From Peptoniphilus sp. GNH (GTDB lineage Bacteria > Bacillota > Clostridia > Tissierellales > Peptoniphilaceae), in contig CP089931.1 of NCBI GenBank assembly GCA_021307325.1, positions 520,979-584,978 on the forward strand: DNA of 64,000 nt, written 5' to 3'. The position numbers and the translations under genes are program-made. The notes under the pieces are model-generated. The model made no database searches. It saw nothing but the letters and a program-made list of their open reading frames with translations, and was not told where the DNA came from. This document shows, in pieces, positions 9,544-18,573 of the stretch (position 1 is its first letter; the number at the start of each line of letters is the position of its first letter).

Positions 9544-9597
9544 ATTCACTGTAAAATATATATTTTAGCTTAATCTTAACTTAGATTATTGCATTAA

Positions 9598-9622
9598 AAA
9601 AGGACCGGTCTTCCGGTCCTTT
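9598..9622. terminator. Bidirectional terminator between the VWA gene and cstA
   Basis: Stem AAAGGACCGG / CCGGTCCTTT with a TCTT loop, flanked by A and T tracts on both sides, centred between two convergent genes. Confidence 0.85.
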
Positions 9623-9636
9623 AATTTTTATACATG

Positions 9637-11292
9637 TCAGTGTCTTATTGGTCCATCTTGATGTCTTGTAAGAGTCTTGAATCCTAAAACTGCAAGTACA
9701 AGAGCAAGGATAAATAGAACGATAGGAAGTACAGTCATTATATAGTTTCCTGCACCGCCATCAGCCATGGCTTTGATGTAGTAGTTCTTTGTTTCAATTA
9801 CAAGTGCTGAAAGAGTTGCACAGAACATGAAGATCATAGGTATAACTATCATGCTGTAATTCTTTCCTGTGCACTTTAACCAAGTTGCAACACCTAGCAA
9901 AGCAAGAGCTGCAAGAAGTTGGTTTGCAGAACCGAATATAGGCCAAATCAAAGCGTATCCCTTAATAGCAAGAGCTGAACCGATTACAACAGTAATAGTT
10001 GTAGATACCCACATATTAGTAAGGATAGATTGTTGTCCTTCTCCATTGTTCTTTTCGAAGAATTCTTGGAAAATAAATCTTGCAAGTCTAGTAGCTGTGT
10101 CTAGTGATGTAAGAGCGAAAGCTGAAATTGCAAGAGTTACAAAATTTACACCTGCATTAACAGGAATACCAAACTTATTCATAAAGTCAGCAACACCTTG
10201 AGCAAATAGAACTGTAGGTCCACCGCCCTTAGTCATGATTTCTGCATACTTGTCTTGAGTCAAATAAGCTGCTGTTATAAGAGCAACTACTGCAAGAGCA
10301 CATTCTATTAACATACCACCATAACCGATTAGTCTTGCATCTTTTTCTTTATCAATTTGCTTAGAAGTTGTTCCTGAACCTACTAGAGAGTGGAAACCTG
10401 AAATAGCACCACAAGCAACTGTGATAAATAGAGTTGGGAACAAATACTTAACTGATCCATTTGCTGCTACAAGCTTAAATCCTGAGAAAGTAGTGAACTT
10501 AATTTCAGGTCTTGCTATAACAACACCTACAAAAGATCCTGCCATCATTGCATATAGCAAGAAAGAGTTCAAGTAGTCTCTTGGTTGAAGTAGAATCCAA
10601 ACTGGTGCAGTAGAAGCAACGAAAATATAAATTGCTAATATAACTGTCCAAGTTGTTGCTGAAAGTTGCACAGGGATTAGACTTCCTAAATAAATACTTG
10701 CAAATAGAACTATAACACCGATAACAGTTGCGATGCCAAGGTTTACGCCTCTTCTGTATACAAAATATCCAAAGATAATAGCTTCAATCATAAATAAGAT
10801 AGATGCAGAAGCTGCTGCTGGAGCCTTAGCAAATGTTGAAGCTACTATTGATGTAAATGCAGCTACAACCAAGATTAGAGTAAGCCAAGCAAAAGCTGAG
10901 AAAAGAACTTTACCTGTGTTACCCATATAATCAGCTACGATAGTTCCTATAGATTTACCATCATGTTTGATAGATGCAGTAAGTGAACCGAAGTCGTGTA
11001 CACCACCGAAGAATATACCACCTATTACAATCCATAGAAGAACTGGAACCCATCCAAATGTTGCAGCGATGATAGGTCCATTGATTGGGCCTGCGCCGGC
11101 AATAGATGCGAAATGGTGGCCAAGCAAAACGCCAGGTTTTGTAGGCACAAAGTCTACACCGTCTTCTTTAGTGTGAGCGGGTGTAGGAGTTTCTCCATCA
11201 AGTCCCCAAGCATTTGATAAAAAACGTCCGTATGTTTGGTAGGCAATAAAAAATAATACAATCGCCCCAACAATCATTAATAATGCTAACAT
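9637..11292 (-). CDS. cstA: Carbon starvation protein CstA family transporter
   Basis: 551-residue polytopic membrane protein with many hydrophobic segments. The family core is visible in KPGVLLGHHFASIAGAGP and GPIIAATFGWVPVLLWI near the N-terminus, and FHSLVGSGTTSKQID later. CstA/BtsT carriers import pyruvate or peptides when carbon is scarce. It is about 150 residues shorter than E. coli CstA, as usual for Firmicute members. It is co-transcribed with the small upstream gene (21-base gap). The operon promoter overlaps a cre-like box, consistent with catabolite repression. Confidence 0.92.
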   Translation of the reverse strand: MLALLMIVGAIVLFFIAYQTYGRFLSNAWGLDGETPTPAHTKEDGVDFVPTKPGVLLGHHFASIAGAGPINGPIIAATFGWVPVLLWIVIGGIFFGGVHDFGSLTASIKHDGKSIGTIVADYMGNTGKVLFSAFAWLTLILVVAAFTSIVASTFAKAPAAASASILFMIEAIIFGYFVYRRGVNLGIATVIGVIVLFASIYLGSLIPVQLSATTWTVILAIYIFVASTAPVWILLQPRDYLNSFLLYAMMAGSFVGVVIARPEIKFTTFSGFKLVAANGSVKYLFPTLFITVACGAISGFHSLVGSGTTSKQIDKEKDARLIGYGGMLIECALAVVALITAAYLTQDKYAEIMTKGGGPTVLFAQGVADFMNKFGIPVNAGVNFVTLAISAFALTSLDTATRLARFIFQEFFEKNNGEGQQSILTNMWVSTTITVVIGSALAIKGYALIWPIFGSANQLLAALALLGVATWLKCTGKNYSMIVIPMIFMFCATLSALVIETKNYYIKAMADGGAGNYIMTVLPIVLFILALVLAVLGFKTLTRHQDGPIRH

Positions 11293-11312
11293 ATTATTCC
11301 TCCTTGTTCAGG

Positions 11313-11813
11313 CTATAGAGATATTATAAAATTCTTGGAATCCTCCTTCCCCCTCTTGTTGTAATAGCCATTTTCGATATTATTTATATCTAACAGATTC
11401 AAAGCGATATTGACCCATCCCTTAAATCCAAAAGAAAAAGACTTATAAAACTTATACTTTCGAATATAATTGATGACGTCTTGAGGAATCTCTCCCTCTG
11501 TAATTATCAGTCCCCTAACAAGAGTGGACATATGTGAATCTGTTGGAATAACTTGTTCTTTTACAAAATCTTCCAAAGACTTTGTAAATTTTTTTATAGT
11601 ATCTAAGTCTACCGACTCAATATGTTTAACAAGGATATGTTGATAGGTTTCATAATCCCATACAACAGCCTTCTTTACTGCTATGTAGTGCTCATTTCTT
11701 TCAAAGTAAGTTGCCAACATATCATAGTTTATACCATTAAATGTAAAATTTCTTTTTGTGTCAAAATAAGCAGAGAACCTATCCTCAAGCTTATTTAAAT
11801 AATTATCTATCAT
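11313..11813 (-). CDS. Unrecognised 166-residue protein upstream of cstA
   Basis: Soluble, mixed-charge 166-residue protein with no signal peptide or membrane segment. I do not recognise a domain with certainty. It is the first gene of the cstA transcript and begins with the helical segment MIDNYLNKLEDRFSAYFD. Position suggests a regulatory or accessory role for CstA, but this is only inferred from neighbourhood. Confidence 0.7.
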   Translation of the reverse strand: MIDNYLNKLEDRFSAYFDTKRNFTFNGINYDMLATYFERNEHYIAVKKAVVWDYETYQHILVKHIESVDLDTIKKFTKSLEDFVKEQVIPTDSHMSTLVRGLIITEGEIPQDVINYIRKYKFYKSFSFGFKGWVNIALNLLDINNIENGYYNKRGKEDSKNFIISL

Positions 11814-11841
11814 AAAATTTTCCCCTTGTTTTTATATGTTT

Positions 11842-11871
11842 ATTATATACATAAAATATTATTTAAGTCAA
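11842..11871 (-). promoter_or_regulatory. Promoter of the cstA operon
   Basis: Minus-strand TTGACT (11866-11871), 18-bp spacer, TATAAT (11842-11847), about 30 bases before the first gene. Confidence 0.7.
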
Positions 11872-11880
11872 CGTTTTCAT
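11865..11880 (-). promoter_or_regulatory. Catabolite-responsive element (cre) over the cstA -35 box
   Basis: ATGAAAACGTTGACTT matches the CcpA cre consensus WTGNAANCGNWNNCAW at all fixed positions but one. It covers the -35 hexamer, so CcpA binding would block RNA polymerase. A 12-base core GAAAACGTTGAC recurs at the kdgT promoter (18401-18416). Confidence 0.6.
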
Positions 11881-11980
11881 CATTCATGCAAATAAATACA
11901 TTTTGAAATATATTTTTGAAAAGTTTTTAAATATTTTACTCATTTGAAATATTTTCTCCTAAGCTTATCCATATGCGAAA

Positions 11981-12018
11981 AATTAAAAAGGACCCATCAT
12001 TTCTACAGATGAGTCCTT
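11981..12018 (-). terminator. Terminator of the two-component operon
   Basis: Stem AAGGAC-C-CATC / GATG-A-GTCCTT with one mismatch and a T-rich tail on the minus strand, about 30 bases past the histidine kinase stop codon. Confidence 0.75.
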
Positions 12019-12046
12019 ATATCTTATTTAATTTATTTAATTTATT

Positions 12047-13978
12047 TTATTTAATTTTAAATTTAATAATCGACTTAAACAAGTCGCCATCAATATAAAT
12101 ATCAAACTCTCCGCCTTGAATTTCTGACAGAGATTTTGCAATTGAAAGTCCCAAGCCAGATCCTTCCGTATTCCTTGAACAATCCCCTCTTGCGAAGCGC
12201 TTGATTAGCTCTTCAGAAGAAACATTTAGGGCAAACTTAGAAATATTTTTTACTTCTAATACTGCAAATCCATCCTTCTCGTAAATTCCAGTGTAGACAC
12301 GAGTGTTTTCCAATCCATATTTATATATGTTTGAGAAAATATTTTCTAATATTCTAAAAGTTTTTGTACCGTCAAGTTGCAAAATCACAGAATTCAAACC
12401 ATAATCTGTGATTAGGTCAAACCCTTTTTGTGAAAATTTATCTTCCCACTCGCCAAGAGCTTGTTTTGTAAGCTCGACCAAATCTAGTTCTTCCAAATGA
12501 AGATCCACATTTCTAGTGTTTATCTTTGATGCTTCAAAAAGATCATCAATCAACTTTTTAAGTTTCATAGATTTTTTAAATACAATCTGCGTATATTCAT
12601 CTCTATCCTTATCATTTAATCCACCTTTTATTAAAAGATCTGAATAATTTAAAATAGAGGTCAAGGGAGTCTTTAAATCATGGCTCACATTTGTAATAAG
12701 CTCAGATTTCAGTCTTTCACTTTTTATCGCATCTTTTACAGCCAAATCAAGATTTCCAGAGATTGAATTTAAATTATTAGCCATTCTTTTGAACCTTTTG
12801 CTTTCAATCTTTTCGGAATAATCACCCGAGCCAACCTTCTCACTAAAATTTACCAACTCATTGAACTCTTTTGCATAACCTACAAGGGCAAAATAAACAG
12901 CGACCAAAAATATTGTCCAAATAAAAAATATGAAATAAAAATATTCCATCTTCACAACCTCAATAGATGCCAAAAATCCTAAAAATTCAAGTCCACAAAG
13001 AGCAAGAATCAAATATTTTTTATTTGTCCTTGAAATATCAAAACTAAAAAGTTTAACTAGCAGACTGCCTCTAAGTGGATAGGCTTGTTTTCCCTCCAAA
13101 ATAAGACTCTTTATAAATCCGCACAAATAATATGAAGCAAGATTCATAGTAAAAGACATGAAGAAATAAGCTACAAACAAAATCCATAAAATTTTTGTAT
13201 ATGAATAAAATAAGGTCTCCACAAGCCCGGCCACCATAAGCCATACAAAAATTAAAAAAATCACTAGCTCAATGGGAATCTTGTAAAAGTTTTTATAAAA
13301 TTTAGAATTTCTTAATCGATCATAATTTTCAAATATGGCAAAAAATCCACTTATGATAAAGCACACAAACAGGCTTATTATCATATTCTCCATAGTTGGT
13401 AAAAATACAGTCAAATTTTTAAGACACGAAGCATAAGTTGCACTATCCCTATCAATTGCGAAACAAAAATTTATAGACTCAATTTTACCGTCATCGTCAT
13501 TTAGTTCCCAGTGCATAACATCTTTTACAATCTGTTTTAGGGCACTATCAACAGGAGAATCTTGTTTTGCCTCATCTGTGAATTTCAATCTTCCATTTCT
13601 ATAAAATCCCTTTAAAAAATATTGATTTCCATTCAAGTTTAAGTCTTGAGGATTAAAACTTTGTCCCAAGCTTAAATTGCTCAAATATCTAACAGAATAT
13701 TTTGAATTATCTTCAGAGTTTTCAGACGATTTAATCCTGTCCTTTTTATAACTTCTTATAGCATAAGAAAAGAACTTATCATCTACATTCGAATACTCAT
13801 TGTCATACAAGGAGTTTGAAATACAAGAATACAAAAGTTTGCCAACCCCATACAAGTCCCTCTTATTGCGAGAAAAAACACTTTTCCCACTTGCCCCTAA
13901 AAAATAAGAACAGGCAGCTCCCAAAGCAGTTATGAAAATCAAAATCCAAATACTATAAACCTTCCTATTATTTTCCAT
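12047..13978 (-). CDS. Membrane sensor histidine kinase
   Basis: 643 residues. An N-terminal membrane helix and an extracellular loop of about 160 residues are followed by several further helices (about 195-365), so it is a multi-pass sensor. A HAMP-like linker precedes the phosphoacceptor motif NVSHDLKTPLTS (His433). The ATPase domain ends with GSGLGLSIAKSLSEIQGG. The start overlaps the response regulator gene by 11 bases. The receptor region has no recognised ligand domain, so the stimulus is unknown. Confidence 0.88.
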   Translation of the reverse strand: MENNRKVYSIWILIFITALGAACSYFLGASGKSVFSRNKRDLYGVGKLLYSCISNSLYDNEYSNVDDKFFSYAIRSYKKDRIKSSENSEDNSKYSVRYLSNLSLGQSFNPQDLNLNGNQYFLKGFYRNGRLKFTDEAKQDSPVDSALKQIVKDVMHWELNDDDGKIESINFCFAIDRDSATYASCLKNLTVFLPTMENMIISLFVCFIISGFFAIFENYDRLRNSKFYKNFYKIPIELVIFLIFVWLMVAGLVETLFYSYTKILWILFVAYFFMSFTMNLASYYLCGFIKSLILEGKQAYPLRGSLLVKLFSFDISRTNKKYLILALCGLEFLGFLASIEVVKMEYFYFIFFIWTIFLVAVYFALVGYAKEFNELVNFSEKVGSGDYSEKIESKRFKRMANNLNSISGNLDLAVKDAIKSERLKSELITNVSHDLKTPLTSILNYSDLLIKGGLNDKDRDEYTQIVFKKSMKLKKLIDDLFEASKINTRNVDLHLEELDLVELTKQALGEWEDKFSQKGFDLITDYGLNSVILQLDGTKTFRILENIFSNIYKYGLENTRVYTGIYEKDGFAVLEVKNISKFALNVSSEELIKRFARGDCSRNTEGSGLGLSIAKSLSEIQGGEFDIYIDGDLFKSIIKFKIK

Positions 13979-14684
13979 AACCTATCTCCTCCTTACTTGC
14001 AAACTTATATCCAAGCCCCCATACAACTTTTAAATATTTGGGTAGCTTAGGATTTACCTCTATCTTTTCTCTAATTCTTCTAATGTGAACAGTAACAGTC
14101 TTAGCATCAATGACAGGCTCATTCCAAACCCTCTCATAAATCTCATCACTTGAAAAAACCCTACCAGGACTTGACATCAAAAGCTCTAAAATTTTGTATT
14201 CAAGACCGGTTAGCTCTGCATTAATATCATCCACATAAACAGCCTTTTCTGTCTTAGAAAGTCTTATAGAACCAATCACAATTTCATCATCAGAAAATTT
14301 GCCAGGTCTGTAATTATAAAACCTCCTAATAGACGATCTGACCCTTGCAAGCAACTCCAAGGGATTAAACGGTTTAGTGATATAATCATCAGCCCCGATA
14401 TTTAAACCCATGACCTTGTCATAGTCTTCCGCCTTAGCAGAAAGAATAATAAGAGGAACAAAAGAATACTTGCGAATCTCAAAAATCGCCTCCTCGCCAG
14501 AGACAATTGGCATCATCAAATCCATAATAACCAGATCTACATCATTTGACGAAAAAAGCTCCAGAGCCTCCTTGCCATTTCTCGCTAGGATAGTAGAATA
14601 TCCGTCCTGTTTTAAATATATATCTATAGACCTTAAAATAGACTCATCATCTTCACAAACTAAAATCTTGTAAACATTATCCAT
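13968..14684 (-). CDS. OmpR/PhoB-family response regulator
   Basis: Receiver domain with the acidic pair EDD (11-13), phosphoacceptor Asp55 in VIMDLMMP and the conserved Lys in TKPFNP. It is followed by a winged-helix DNA-binding domain whose C-terminus has VTVHIRRIREKIE. It is the DNA-binding partner of the adjoining kinase. The ATG at 14696 sits inside the ribosome site GGAGG; the start at 14684 is correctly spaced. No target gene is evident nearby; the operon may autoregulate. Confidence 0.9.
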   Translation of the reverse strand: MDNVYKILVCEDDESILRSIDIYLKQDGYSTILARNGKEALELFSSNDVDLVIMDLMMPIVSGEEAIFEIRKYSFVPLIILSAKAEDYDKVMGLNIGADDYITKPFNPLELLARVRSSIRRFYNYRPGKFSDDEIVIGSIRLSKTEKAVYVDDINAELTGLEYKILELLMSSPGRVFSSDEIYERVWNEPVIDAKTVTVHIRRIREKIEVNPKLPKYLKVVWGLGYKFASKEEIGYGK

Positions 14685-14761
14685 AACAACCTCCATGTAT
14701 ATCCTAGCAAAATAAAATTAAAATCATTCAAAGCATTTATTAAAAATTTATTAAAATGCAC

Positions 14762-14809
14762 AAAAAAAGTTTATAGCATATTATAGAAACATAATACACT
14801 ATAAACTTT
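14762..14809 (-). terminator. Terminator of the sugar-acid operon
   Basis: 11-bp stem AAAGTTTATAG / CTATAAACTTT with a 22-base loop, followed by a T-run on the minus strand, about 50 bases past the aldolase stop codon. Confidence 0.7.
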
Positions 14810-14861
14810 AAACTATGAATTAATTCAATTGTTTTATATATACAATTTCAAAAAAACAAAA

Positions 14862-15758
14862 TTACATCGCCTTATATTCTTTTATAATTCCATCCATCAG
14901 TGATATCGCTGAATCTACAACAGCTCTATCAATTTGATTGTATGGGAAAATAGCTCTCGTATCTATATCCAGTCCTCTATGCTTCATAAGTTCTTTGAAT
15001 AGCAAAGAAAAATTAGAATCAAGAGCATATAGAGGCATCAACCTATGAATTAAATTAGACAGCTTTAAAACTCGTTGCATTTCATTATTCTTAGTAGCCT
15101 TTATAAGATCAGACCAAATTTCTGGAACTATATTCGCCAAAGCACCTATGCAACCAGCGCCACCAGTCGACAAATTGTATAAAAATTGATCATCAAATCC
15201 TGAGAATAAATAAAATTCATGTCCTTCTGCTCCTCTTGCAATTTGATTAGTGTGGAGAGGATCAAGTACAGAGTCTTTTAATCCCTTTATATTAGAATTT
15301 TCTTCCAATAATCTTTTGATTGTTTCTTCAGACATTGAATGTCCACTTCTAGCTGGGAAATTATATATATAAAGATCGCCTTTTATATTTTTAGCTATCT
15401 TGTCATAAAATACAAATATCTTTTCTTGATCCATTGCATAGTAATATGGACCAATAAGCATAGCGCCCTTATATCCCAAATCAGCACATTCATCAGATAA
15501 CTTAATTATATTTCTGTAGTCAGGATCAGAAGTGCCGGCATACAATTCAACACGTCCATCAACATACTCAGAATAGAATCTAAAAAAGTCACTCTTAGTC
15601 TTATAATCCATATGAGTAAATTCGCCTGTACTACCAAGCACTAAAATTCCATCAACACCATTATTTATCAAATGATCTATTACCTTCTTATTTCCTTCAT
15701 AATCAGGTGTTTCATCCTCTTTGAAAATTGTCACAACGGGTACTATTATCTTGCACAT
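14862..15758 (-). CDS. DapA/NanA-family class I aldolase (2-keto-3-deoxy sugar acid type)
   Basis: 298-residue TIM-barrel enzyme of the dihydrodipicolinate synthase/N-acetylneuraminate lyase superfamily. The substrate-binding LVLGSTGEFTHM segment (GSTGE in place of GTTGE), the catalytic Tyr in YIYNFPARSG and the Schiff-base Lys in IKGLKDS are all present. It closes an operon with a 2-keto-3-deoxygluconate permease and a UxaA-type dehydratase. It therefore more likely cleaves or dehydrates a 2-keto-3-deoxy aldonate or aldarate than serving lysine synthesis. The exact substrate cannot be told from sequence. Confidence 0.8.
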   Translation of the reverse strand: MCKIIVPVVTIFKEDETPDYEGNKKVIDHLINNGVDGILVLGSTGEFTHMDYKTKSDFFRFYSEYVDGRVELYAGTSDPDYRNIIKLSDECADLGYKGAMLIGPYYYAMDQEKIFVFYDKIAKNIKGDLYIYNFPARSGHSMSEETIKRLLEENSNIKGLKDSVLDPLHTNQIARGAEGHEFYLFSGFDDQFLYNLSTGGAGCIGALANIVPEIWSDLIKATKNNEMQRVLKLSNLIHRLMPLYALDSNFSLLFKELMKHRGLDIDTRAIFPYNQIDRAVVDSAISLMDGIIKEYKAM

Positions 15759-15834
15759 ATCTTAAAACTCCTTTTTAAAAAACTTATGCGCCTCATAATG
15801 AGGCGCTAGTATCAATCATCCTAATCTTCAACAA

Positions 15835-17010
15835 TTATACGAAGTTTGCTCCTCTTTGAATGGCGATTTCATTATATCCTAATGTTTCAGCTTTAGTAAG
15901 CTTTCCATTGCAAAAATCAACCATTTCGTCAAAACATTCTTCAGCTAATTCAGCCATAGTTTTTTCACCATAAATAGTCGGACTTGCATCCCAGTCAAGA
16001 TTATCTTTCATGGTTTCAGCAGTTTCCCTATTTCCAGTAACCTTTATAACAGGAGCTATAGGATTTCCTGTTGGAGTTCCTCTACCTGTAGAGAATACAA
16101 CTATTTGGCATCCGCCTGCTATCATTCCTGCTACAGATGATGGGTCGTTTCCTGGTGTGTCCATTATTACAAGACCTTCTCCAGCTTTCATTTGCTTAGA
16201 GTAATCATAAACTTCATTTACAGCGGTAGTACCACCCTTGTGAATACATCCTAAAGATTTTTCTTCTAGTGTAGTAAGTCCTCCAGCTTTATTACCTGGG
16301 GATGGGTTTCCATCTCTTACTTCGTGGCCTGTATTCATCTTTATATGATCTTCGAATCTATGAACTATATCGTAGATTCTCCTTCTTACTTCTTCATTCT
16401 TTGCTCTTCTAGCAAGAATATGCTCTGCACCTATAAACTCAGTAGTTTCACTTAAAACAGTTGTTCCACCTTGTTCAACCATCATGTCTGAAAGATTGCC
16501 TATCAATACATTAGATGCAAGACCAGATGTTGGGTCACTACCGCCACATTCTGTTCCCATTATAATTTCAGACATCGGAAACTCTTCTCTTCTAAGCATA
16601 GAAGCATCAGCAGCCATCTTCTTTGCATATCTAGTTGCCGCTTCTATAGCCTTTAGAGTGCCCCCTTCTTCCTGAATTATTACAGACTCAATAGGTTTAT
16701 TAGTTCTCTTTTCAATTTCTTTTTTTACAATTTGTAGTTGAGCATTTTCACAACCCAAAGAAACTAAAACAGTTCCGTAAATATTTGGATTTGCAGCAAA
16801 TCCAGCAAGTGTATCTAGAGTATATTGGAAGTCATCTCCTACTTGAGAGCATCCTAGTTGCATATTAAATGTAACCGCTTCTTTTACTTGACTTGCAATT
16901 ATCCTAGTTGTATCAGAAGCACAAACGCTACAAGGCAGAATCAATACATGATTTCTAATCCCTACTCTTCCATCACTTCTTTTATAACCCCAAAATGTTC
17001 TTTTATTCAT
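15835..17010 (-). CDS. UxaA/SuyB-family sugar-acid dehydratase, large subunit
   Basis: About 391 residues matching the C-terminal catalytic region of altronate/galactarate dehydratases. It opens with FWGYKRSDGRVGIRNHVLILP and contains GTECGGSDPTSGLASNVLIG and MDTPGNDPSSVAGMIAGGCQ; the conserved Cys residues are consistent with metal binding. These iron-dependent enzymes remove water from aldonates or aldarates. Here the SAF domain is a separate small gene, the layout of split UxaA and of sulfolactate sulfo-lyase SuyAB, so SuyB is an alternative. An in-frame GTG at 17019 is another possible start. Confidence 0.82.
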   Translation of the reverse strand: MNKRTFWGYKRSDGRVGIRNHVLILPCSVCASDTTRIIASQVKEAVTFNMQLGCSQVGDDFQYTLDTLAGFAANPNIYGTVLVSLGCENAQLQIVKKEIEKRTNKPIESVIIQEEGGTLKAIEAATRYAKKMAADASMLRREEFPMSEIIMGTECGGSDPTSGLASNVLIGNLSDMMVEQGGTTVLSETTEFIGAEHILARRAKNEEVRRRIYDIVHRFEDHIKMNTGHEVRDGNPSPGNKAGGLTTLEEKSLGCIHKGGTTAVNEVYDYSKQMKAGEGLVIMDTPGNDPSSVAGMIAGGCQIVVFSTGRGTPTGNPIAPVIKVTGNRETAETMKDNLDWDASPTIYGEKTMAELAEECFDEMVDFCNGKLTKAETLGYNEIAIQRGANFV

Positions 17011-17015
17011 ATTAA

Positions 17016-17309
17016 TCACTCCATTGCCTCTAAATCTTCTCTTCTGCTTTCGCAGTTGTGCTCATGAACGTGTTCCCCTTGCTTGATATCTCTATTCGCA
17101 AAACCTATATGTTCCCCATATTTTACAATTGGTTCTCCTTCTTTGATATCTCTTCTTGCTATCTTATGATAAATTGTAACATCATCAAGCGCCTTAAATT
17201 TAACATCCTTACCACTTAAATCTCTGTAGCTAACATCAGATCCTTTGTTGATTTTTTCGATTGCTACCACTACATTATCACTTTCTGTGATTATCGTTGC
17301 ATTATACAT
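17016..17309 (-). CDS. UxaA/SuyA-family SAF-domain small subunit
   Basis: 97-residue SAF domain, the N-terminal half of classical UxaA. It contains IARRDIKEGEPIVKYGEHIG and ends with GEHVHEHNCES, where the His cluster is typical of the family's metal/substrate site. It lies immediately upstream of the large subunit, whose start codon region it touches, so the two should be made in equal amounts and act as one enzyme. Confidence 0.82.
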   Translation of the reverse strand: MYNATIITESDNVVVAIEKINKGSDVSYRDLSGKDVKFKALDDVTIYHKIARRDIKEGEPIVKYGEHIGFANRDIKQGEHVHEHNCESRREDLEAME

Positions 17310-17329
17310 ATTTACCCCCTCTGTATTAT

Positions 17330-18319
17330 TTACGCCTTAGCCTTCCAATCTTTCTTGCTAAAATCTTGTCCCGGTAGTGGGTACTTAGGACAACCATACT
17401 TCTTTGCCCACCAAGCAGTCATGATAGGTATCAATATAGCTGTCAATACAGTAGACGCAGCAACTTGCGTTGTAGCAGCTGCAACATAAGGTGCCCAAGC
17501 ACTATCAATAGTAGCAACTACCGCTGGTACAGCAATAGCATTGCCCGCTGTAGAAGAAACTGCCCATCCTGCATATCCAGGTCTTTTATTTAAAATTCTG
17601 TCAAAAAATACTACAAAAGGTCCTGAAATAAACACAGTTATAAGACCCAAAAGAATTCCAGGTGCTCCTCCACCGATGATTCCTTTTATATTTATACCCG
17701 CACCAAGTGTTATACCTACAAATGGAAGTAGTAGACCAACTCCAGGCTCTAAGAATTTACTCATTTTATTATCTAAATTTCCTATAAGCATACCAAAAGC
17801 AATAGGAATTATAACCGCTATCAAAGAAGAAACTGGAATAGTAGCCAATCCACTTGCCCCTAATGTTATAAGTGTTAAAAATGGTCCATCATTTATAGCC
17901 AAAAAGCTCATCGCAGTTTGGTCTATCTCGTCGCCATATTCAACATTAAGTGCCAAATACATAGAGCCGTTTGAATTAGTTATAGCACTTATAACAGCCA
18001 AAGTAGTTAATCCCAGGAATCCTCCCATTCCAAATACTTTTCCTATTACAACACCAATAACAGCTCCTATCGCATACTTAGATAAAAGAAGCACTCCACC
18101 TCTTCTAGCTACTTGTGCTAATTCCTTAACTCTTAATTGAGCACCCATGCAAACTAACTGAACCCCCATTATTGCAGTAGCCCCTGCACTTGTAAAAATT
18201 GCAGTTGTAAAAGAGCCTATTTGCAATAAGTCTGGAAAAAATGTGTTAATAATTGCCGATAAAAACATTGGTACTATCATCATTCCAGCTGGAACCTTGT
18301 TTAAAAACTTATGTATCAT
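17330..18319 (-). CDS. kdgT: 2-keto-3-deoxygluconate permease family transporter
   Basis: 329-residue inner-membrane carrier of the KdgT family, about ten hydrophobic segments. Typical stretches are KVPAGMMIVPMFLSAIINT at the N-terminus and AISAITNSNGSMYLALNVEYG in the middle, ending with GWAVSSTAGNAIAVPAVVA. It imports 2-keto-3-deoxygluconate or a related acid by proton symport in characterised members. It is the first gene of the operon and supplies substrate to the dehydratase and aldolase downstream. Confidence 0.88.
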   Translation of the reverse strand: MIHKFLNKVPAGMMIVPMFLSAIINTFFPDLLQIGSFTTAIFTSAGATAIMGVQLVCMGAQLRVKELAQVARRGGVLLLSKYAIGAVIGVVIGKVFGMGGFLGLTTLAVISAITNSNGSMYLALNVEYGDEIDQTAMSFLAINDGPFLTLITLGASGLATIPVSSLIAVIIPIAFGMLIGNLDNKMSKFLEPGVGLLLPFVGITLGAGINIKGIIGGGAPGILLGLITVFISGPFVVFFDRILNKRPGYAGWAVSSTAGNAIAVPAVVATIDSAWAPYVAAATTQVAASTVLTAILIPIMTAWWAKKYGCPKYPLPGQDFSKKDWKAKA

Positions 18320-18378
18320 ATTTACCCCCTATTTTCAATTTCGCATTTGCGTTTTTAAACTTATTTACGAACAAATAT

Positions 18379-18407
18379 ATTTTAAATCCTTTATTATATT
18401 TTGTCAA
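18379..18407 (-). promoter_or_regulatory. Promoter of the kdgT operon
   Basis: Minus-strand TTGACA (18402-18407), 17-bp spacer, TAAAAT (18379-18384), about 60 bases before the permease start. Confidence 0.65.
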
Positions 18408-18416
18408 CGTTTTCTT
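18401..18416 (-). promoter_or_regulatory. Catabolite-responsive element (cre) over the kdgT -35 box
   Basis: AAGAAAACGTTGACAA fits the CcpA consensus WTGNAANCGNWNNCAW with one mismatch and covers the -35 hexamer. It shares GAAAACGTTGAC with the cstA promoter, pointing to common carbon catabolite control. Confidence 0.6.
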
Positions 18417-18453
18417 TAAAAATTTTTATTTAATATTTTTTAATGGGCAAATC

Positions 18454-18467
18454 CTCTAAATTTAGAG
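18454..18467. promoter_or_regulatory. Perfect 14-bp palindrome upstream of the kdgT promoter
   Basis: CTCTAAATTTAGAG lies about 47 bp upstream of the kdgT -35 box. It is in the place of an activator or repressor operator for a pathway-specific regulator. No regulator gene adjoins the operon. Confidence 0.4.
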
Positions 18468-18490
18468 AACGTATTATATTTAATTTAATA

Positions 18491-18533
18491 AAAATAGAGA
18501 GTGCTATCATTGCGAAATGGCACTCTCTATTTT
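18491..18533. terminator. Strong terminator of the 2-hydroxy acid operon
   Basis: 14-bp perfect stem AAAATAGAGAGTGC / GCACTCTCTATTTT about 40 bases behind the CoA-transferase stop codon. Its A/T flanks could serve both strands. Confidence 0.85.
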
Positions 18534-18573
18534 TATTAAATCTCAATATCTTATTTACTTACCTTTTTGAATA

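Noticed and set aside
17541-18140. 199-codon open frame on the plus strand
   Set aside because: It is antisense to the well-supported kdgT gene, has no ribosome site and has Pro/Ile-rich composition typical of a mirror frame.
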